Shown here: in pieces, positions 7,401 to 8,824 of the stretch | How positions within the stretch are numbered: position 1 is the stretch's first letter | How the letters are laid out: the number at the start of each line of letters is the position of its first letter | Translations under genes and position numbers: made by a program | DNA from: Candidatus Zophobacter franzmannii | Lineage (GTDB): Bacteria; Cloacimonadota; Cloacimonadia; Cloacimonadales; JAFGVF01 | Assembly (NCBI GenBank): GCA_030765245.1 | Contig: JAVCCX010000030.1 | Span: forward strand, 1 to 8,824 | Reading direction: 5' to 3' | DNA: 8,824 nucleotides | Notes under the pieces: generated by a model | Database searches by the model: none | What the model was told of the DNA's origin: nothing | Seen by the model: the letters and a program-made list of their open reading frames with translations, nothing else

Positions 7401-7670
7401 CTTTTCTCAGATGAATGGGACAAGGTTCTAAATGAATACACAATCTTCAATCCTCAGACCGGAAAAGAGTATCGTATAGATAGGTTACAGATTAATACTG
7501 TAGAAAAGCAGATTCTTATCGTTGATTTCAAAACTGGTAGAATAGATGATAAAGAGCAGTTGAATACATACAAATCAATAATTGCAGGCTTAAAGCATGT
7601 GAAGGATGAAGGATACAATATTGAAACAAGATACGTTAAACTCGATCTTTCCAAAATTCCTGAAGAGTAA
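4461..7670 (+). CDS. addA: AddA-type UvrD-family helicase with C-terminal nuclease
   Basis: Motor and nuclease subunit of AddAB: an ATP-driven 3'-5' superfamily 1 translocase that unwinds broken ends, with a nuclease domain cutting one strand. Helicase motifs in order: Walker A ASAGTGKT (11-18), Ia ILAITFTKKAT (43-53), STIDYF (116-121), LTYSDV (345-350), II LLIDEFQDT (388-396), III VGDEKQAIYQWR (426-437), IV LDVCYRSS (458-465), V LISIHKSKGLAF (737-748), VI IYVSLTRA (817-824). The nuclease has GSIIHHYL (926-933, H930), RIDRL (1005-1009, D1007), IVDFKTG (1020-1026, D1022 and K1024) and EQLNTY (1032-1037, Q1033). Both activities look intact. The protein begins only ten residues before Walker A, so it lacks the upstream Q-motif segment of Bacillus AddA, a form I associate with Bacteroidota. 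Motif IV has cysteine where asparagine is usual. The length is 1,069 residues from ATG 4461; GTG 4458 would add one. Confidence 0.93.
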   Translation: MQNKFFKVITASAGTGKTYRLSLEYIRLLLEYGGLEEFDFQQILAITFTKKATAEIRERIFSHLKILSLQPESKEGKDLINNLETLCGIQITPAYLKQLQKIYTEMMQNKQDVRISTIDYFTGNIFKSVIAPWKGINEYEIDQQYNEEIISEVLEALIQSGVMSDEIIETLNKEFKINPEDHTSVLARLIDNRWQYKFIEKYDKKPHDEGAVDAFKDYFSALDSYISDFKSIVDSKDSNDYASFMKAGAIREFSNSDSQSILQTMFSSWTDLDYLKANFKQVLENIGFHNGTRVKGLKETAESVKQLLADVLYYSVYLDEWVELKKFWGVLLSEYDKRKLATSRLTYSDVASFTYDNMHDKEISIIDENTGAVTNRFYEFLSYRTRFLLIDEFQDTSVSQFKVFQPMIDEIFSGEGVSPYGGVIIVGDEKQAIYQWRSGERDLILKLKNIYEIEESKLDVCYRSSNAVMTFLNQLFQSETLQEYIKNTEFDWVYENDVKCFREEDQGEVKLYEFDFGTNDGNSVDIYPDFVDRCLKPNLRKPDGTLDCGGSAVIARTNKELNRIAAILTAEGIPFVQESNNSLFKHEGIKPIFHLMDFIIYKDRLSLLKFYRSNLYLLPPSEMKLYLQKYNKLSAEEFELYLDTLPGMQKIKSLTEYYNEPLQFVIKAMEMFNIIGLFKTENERKNLDKLLSVASRFKHERHDYTRNIAGFVLYCNKLVNEESHTVETVGRDDALTLISIHKSKGLAFKNVFAFNILGSSGNKSTQLMMNYKFDDEYRDMIDFDISLRSREILKLTTKTDVIKQMERTEKLQELNAIYVSLTRAEDNLYLYYAKKLTKDGSISKGTEVNNVIYSISKEIVNDIDHGVIEPKVKKEEVKRLSFEGKEYTDYFKANISDLITELPKEERKSSQELSAIYLQSRKNVIGSIIHHYLSYISYAEPKYFDNAYKQTLSTFGNLLPADKIKEYIAMAKEFIDDNSDLFSDEWDKVLNEYTIFNPQTGKEYRIDRLQINTVEKQILIVDFKTGRIDDKEQLNTYKSIIAGLKHVKDEGYNIETRYVKLDLSKIPEE

Positions 7671-8037
7671 TTACTTAGTTCTTTTAGAGTTGCCAATAGT
7701 TATTATCTTAGGATTCCTCTCGAAGTTGTACAGAGGACCATATCACTTATGGTTGAATAACTCACTTGGGGGAGTCTTTTATGTTATCTTTTTCATTTTA
7801 CTATTTAGTCTTGCAGTTCCTAAGAAAAGAGTGCTATTCGTTTCGTTATTAGTGTTGATTGGCACTTCGGGGTTAGAGTTTCTTCAGTTGTGGCATCCTC
7901 CATTTCTGGAAGCTATCAGAGGAACTTTCATCGGAGTTACAATCCTTGGGAACACCTTCGTTCCCTCCGACTTTATCTATTACTTTATAGGAGCAGTCTC
8001 AGGCTTTTTCCTCACAAAAGCGCTTAAACGGTCTTAA
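7606..8037 (+). CDS. Small integral membrane protein, DUF2809-like (VanZ-type fold)
   Basis: A hydrophobic protein of up to 143 residues with about four membrane helices (roughly 23-38, 56-72, 76-91, 122-137). The motifs resemble, from memory, the DUF2809 family: a polar YRG (42-44) after helix 1, LWLNNSLGG (48-56), E-x-x-QLWHPP (91-99), LEAIRGTFIG (101-110) and a final F-x-x-SDF-x-Y (118-125). The conserved E91, Q94, R105 and D122 cluster near the membrane, as in VanZ-like proteins. No biochemical role is established, so I give no function. The gene begins inside addA. ATG 7606 overlaps it by 65 bp but has its purine tract touching the start codon. TTG 7621 (residue 6) has GAAGGA seven bases upstream and may be the true start. 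Cotranscription with addBA is likely; no promoter is visible. It ends tail to tail with the permease gene, sharing a TTAA. Confidence 0.8.
   Translation: MKDTILKQDTLNSIFPKFLKSNYLVLLELPIVIILGFLSKLYRGPYHLWLNNSLGGVFYVIFFILLFSLAVPKKRVLFVSLLVLIGTSGLEFLQLWHPPFLEAIRGTFIGVTILGNTFVPSDFIYYFIGAVSGFFLTKALKRS
7608..7613 (+). promoter_or_regulatory. Candidate ribosome site favouring a TTG start at 7621
   Basis: GAAGGA followed after seven bases by TTG (7621-7623), in frame with the membrane protein. The ATG at 7606 overlaps this site and has no spaced Shine-Dalgarno site of its own. rseP in this window also uses TTG with a good ribosome site, so TTG starts are plausible in this genome. Confidence 0.35.
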
Positions 8038-8824
8038 CCCTGATGGAAAACTTCCATCATAAATACATTTTGAGTTATAAACAGTAGGACAAGTGTGAGA
8101 AGGGCAGTAGCAATAGGTGTAATAACCCATCCGGCTCCAACTTTAAACAGCATTTTAAACTGAAGATTCTTTCCACCTTTCGCTAAACTTATACCAATCA
8201 CAGCACCAACAATTGCTTGAGAACTTGATACAGGGACAAGTGGGAAAGAGGGGAGACCGTGACTTGTAAGGAAGGTCTTCAATCCAACCGATGCAAAGAG
8301 GAACATTGTCACAGATACAGCAAAGACCACAATCAAAGCCGTAACAGGGGAGAGCTTAAAGATGTCGGTACCGACTGTGGACATAACTCTTTTAGAGTAT
8401 GTAATAACACCAACAGCAATCGCAATGCCACCGAGTAAGAAAAGCTGTTGAACTGAGCTAAGTGTGAATAAATTAAAGACATTTATGTCCTGGAACGGTG
8501 ATGTTTGTACGAAAACACCCATAACATTACCGATGTTATTAGCTCCAAGAGAGTATGAGCCAAAGGCACCAACAATAATCAACAGTTTTCTGGTCCACGA
8601 ATCTATCTTCAGCATATGCCACTTACCATTATCCAGTATCAATTTTACGACAAAGAACATAATAAATGAGATTGTTGCAGTTAAAACTGGAGAGAATACC
8701 CAGGACATAGCAATTTTAGCTAATATTGAGTAGTCTGTTGCTGAACTTGTAAATATATTCCAACCAATAATTCCACCAATAACTGCCTGACTGGTAGAGA
8801 TTGGGATACCGGAACGGGTCATTA
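8034..8824 (-). CDS. PiT-family inorganic phosphate permease, N-terminus outside the window
   Basis: Low-affinity cation-coupled anion permease of the inner membrane, normally for phosphate. Residues are counted from the codon at 8822, which is internal, because the frame stays open to 8824 and the first repeat is incomplete. The two inverted halves show as matching signatures: GIPISTSQAVIGGIIGW (5-21) and VPVSSSQAIVGAVIG (196-210). Each is followed by a helix with W-V-x-[ST]-P (W41-P45, W232-P236). GANNIGNVMG (93-102) is the family's GAND-x-x-N signature with asparagine for aspartate. The GGIAIAVGVITYSKRV helix (131-146) is also typical. About six or seven membrane helices are visible here. 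Roughly 90 to 110 N-terminal residues, with the first GAND motif, should lie to the right. Some PiT relatives carry sulfate, and the altered motif leaves the substrate open. A DUF47/PhoU-like partner gene, common beside PiT genes, would lie outside. Confidence 0.9.
   Translation of the reverse strand, partial: MTRSGIPISTSQAVIGGIIGWNIFTSSATDYSILAKIAMSWVFSPVLTATISFIMFFVVKLILDNGKWHMLKIDSWTRKLLIIVGAFGSYSLGANNIGNVMGVFVQTSPFQDINVFNLFTLSSVQQLFLLGGIAIAVGVITYSKRVMSTVGTDIFKLSPVTALIVVFAVSVTMFLFASVGLKTFLTSHGLPSFPLVPVSSSQAIVGAVIGISLAKGGKNLQFKMLFKVGAGWVITPIATALLTLVLLFITQNVFMMEVFHQG

Noticed and set aside
1661..8037. Possibility that the helicase-nuclease pair is a phage-defence system
   Set aside because: Motif content and gene order match housekeeping AddAB, there are no typical defence partners or mobile-element marks, and flanking genes are ordinary. 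Defence would be speculation.
8464..8733. Plus-strand frame of 89 codons
   Set aside because: It is a shadow of the minus-strand permease, whose signatures are in the opposite strand. No ribosome site or family match.

Overview
The window looks like an ordinary chromosomal segment of an AT-rich, probably Gram-negative bacterium, with no mobile element, CRISPR array, tRNA or rRNA. It carries a site-2 protease gene, a small orphan gene, an AddB/AddA helicase-nuclease pair, a small membrane protein gene and a phosphate-type permease gene. Three points lean towards the Bacteroidota/FCB side of the tree: the AddA form begins almost directly at its Walker A motif, the AddB form lacks a Walker A motif, and there is a promoter-like match to TTTG-N21-TAnnTTTG. 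Against a typical Bacteroidota genome, clear Shine-Dalgarno sites precede several genes, so a related candidate phylum is also possible. This placement is inference.

Layout. Positions 1-1020 (minus strand) hold the first 340 codons of an RseP-type intramembrane metalloprotease that starts at TTG; its C-terminus lies left of the window. A divergent intergenic region (1021-1256) holds a Shine-Dalgarno site and weak promoter candidate for rseP, and a better promoter with an internal perfect dyad for the plus-strand side. Positions 1257-1502 encode an 81-residue protein with a clean predicted coiled coil and no family I recognise. The next 158 bases hold five alternating TTGAG/CTCAA units around a long hairpin, a possible terminator or attenuator before the repair genes.

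Positions 1661-7670 hold addB and addA, overlapping by 11 bp, with addA's ribosome site inside the end of addB. Their products should form an AddAB (RecBCD-like) enzyme that resects double-strand breaks for RecA-dependent repair. AddA supplies the ATPase motor and one nuclease, AddB supplies the second nuclease. AddB has no Walker A motif and no Fe-S cysteines. A DUF2809-type four-helix membrane protein gene (7606-8037) starts inside the end of addA. It meets, tail to tail with overlapping stop codons (shared TTAA), a minus-strand PiT-family permease gene (8034 to beyond 8824).

The functional link between addBA and the membrane protein is only positional. I found no evidence of a new multi-gene system. 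The items most worth checking are the switch-like repeats before addB, the dyad within the promoter of the small coiled-coil gene, and that gene itself.
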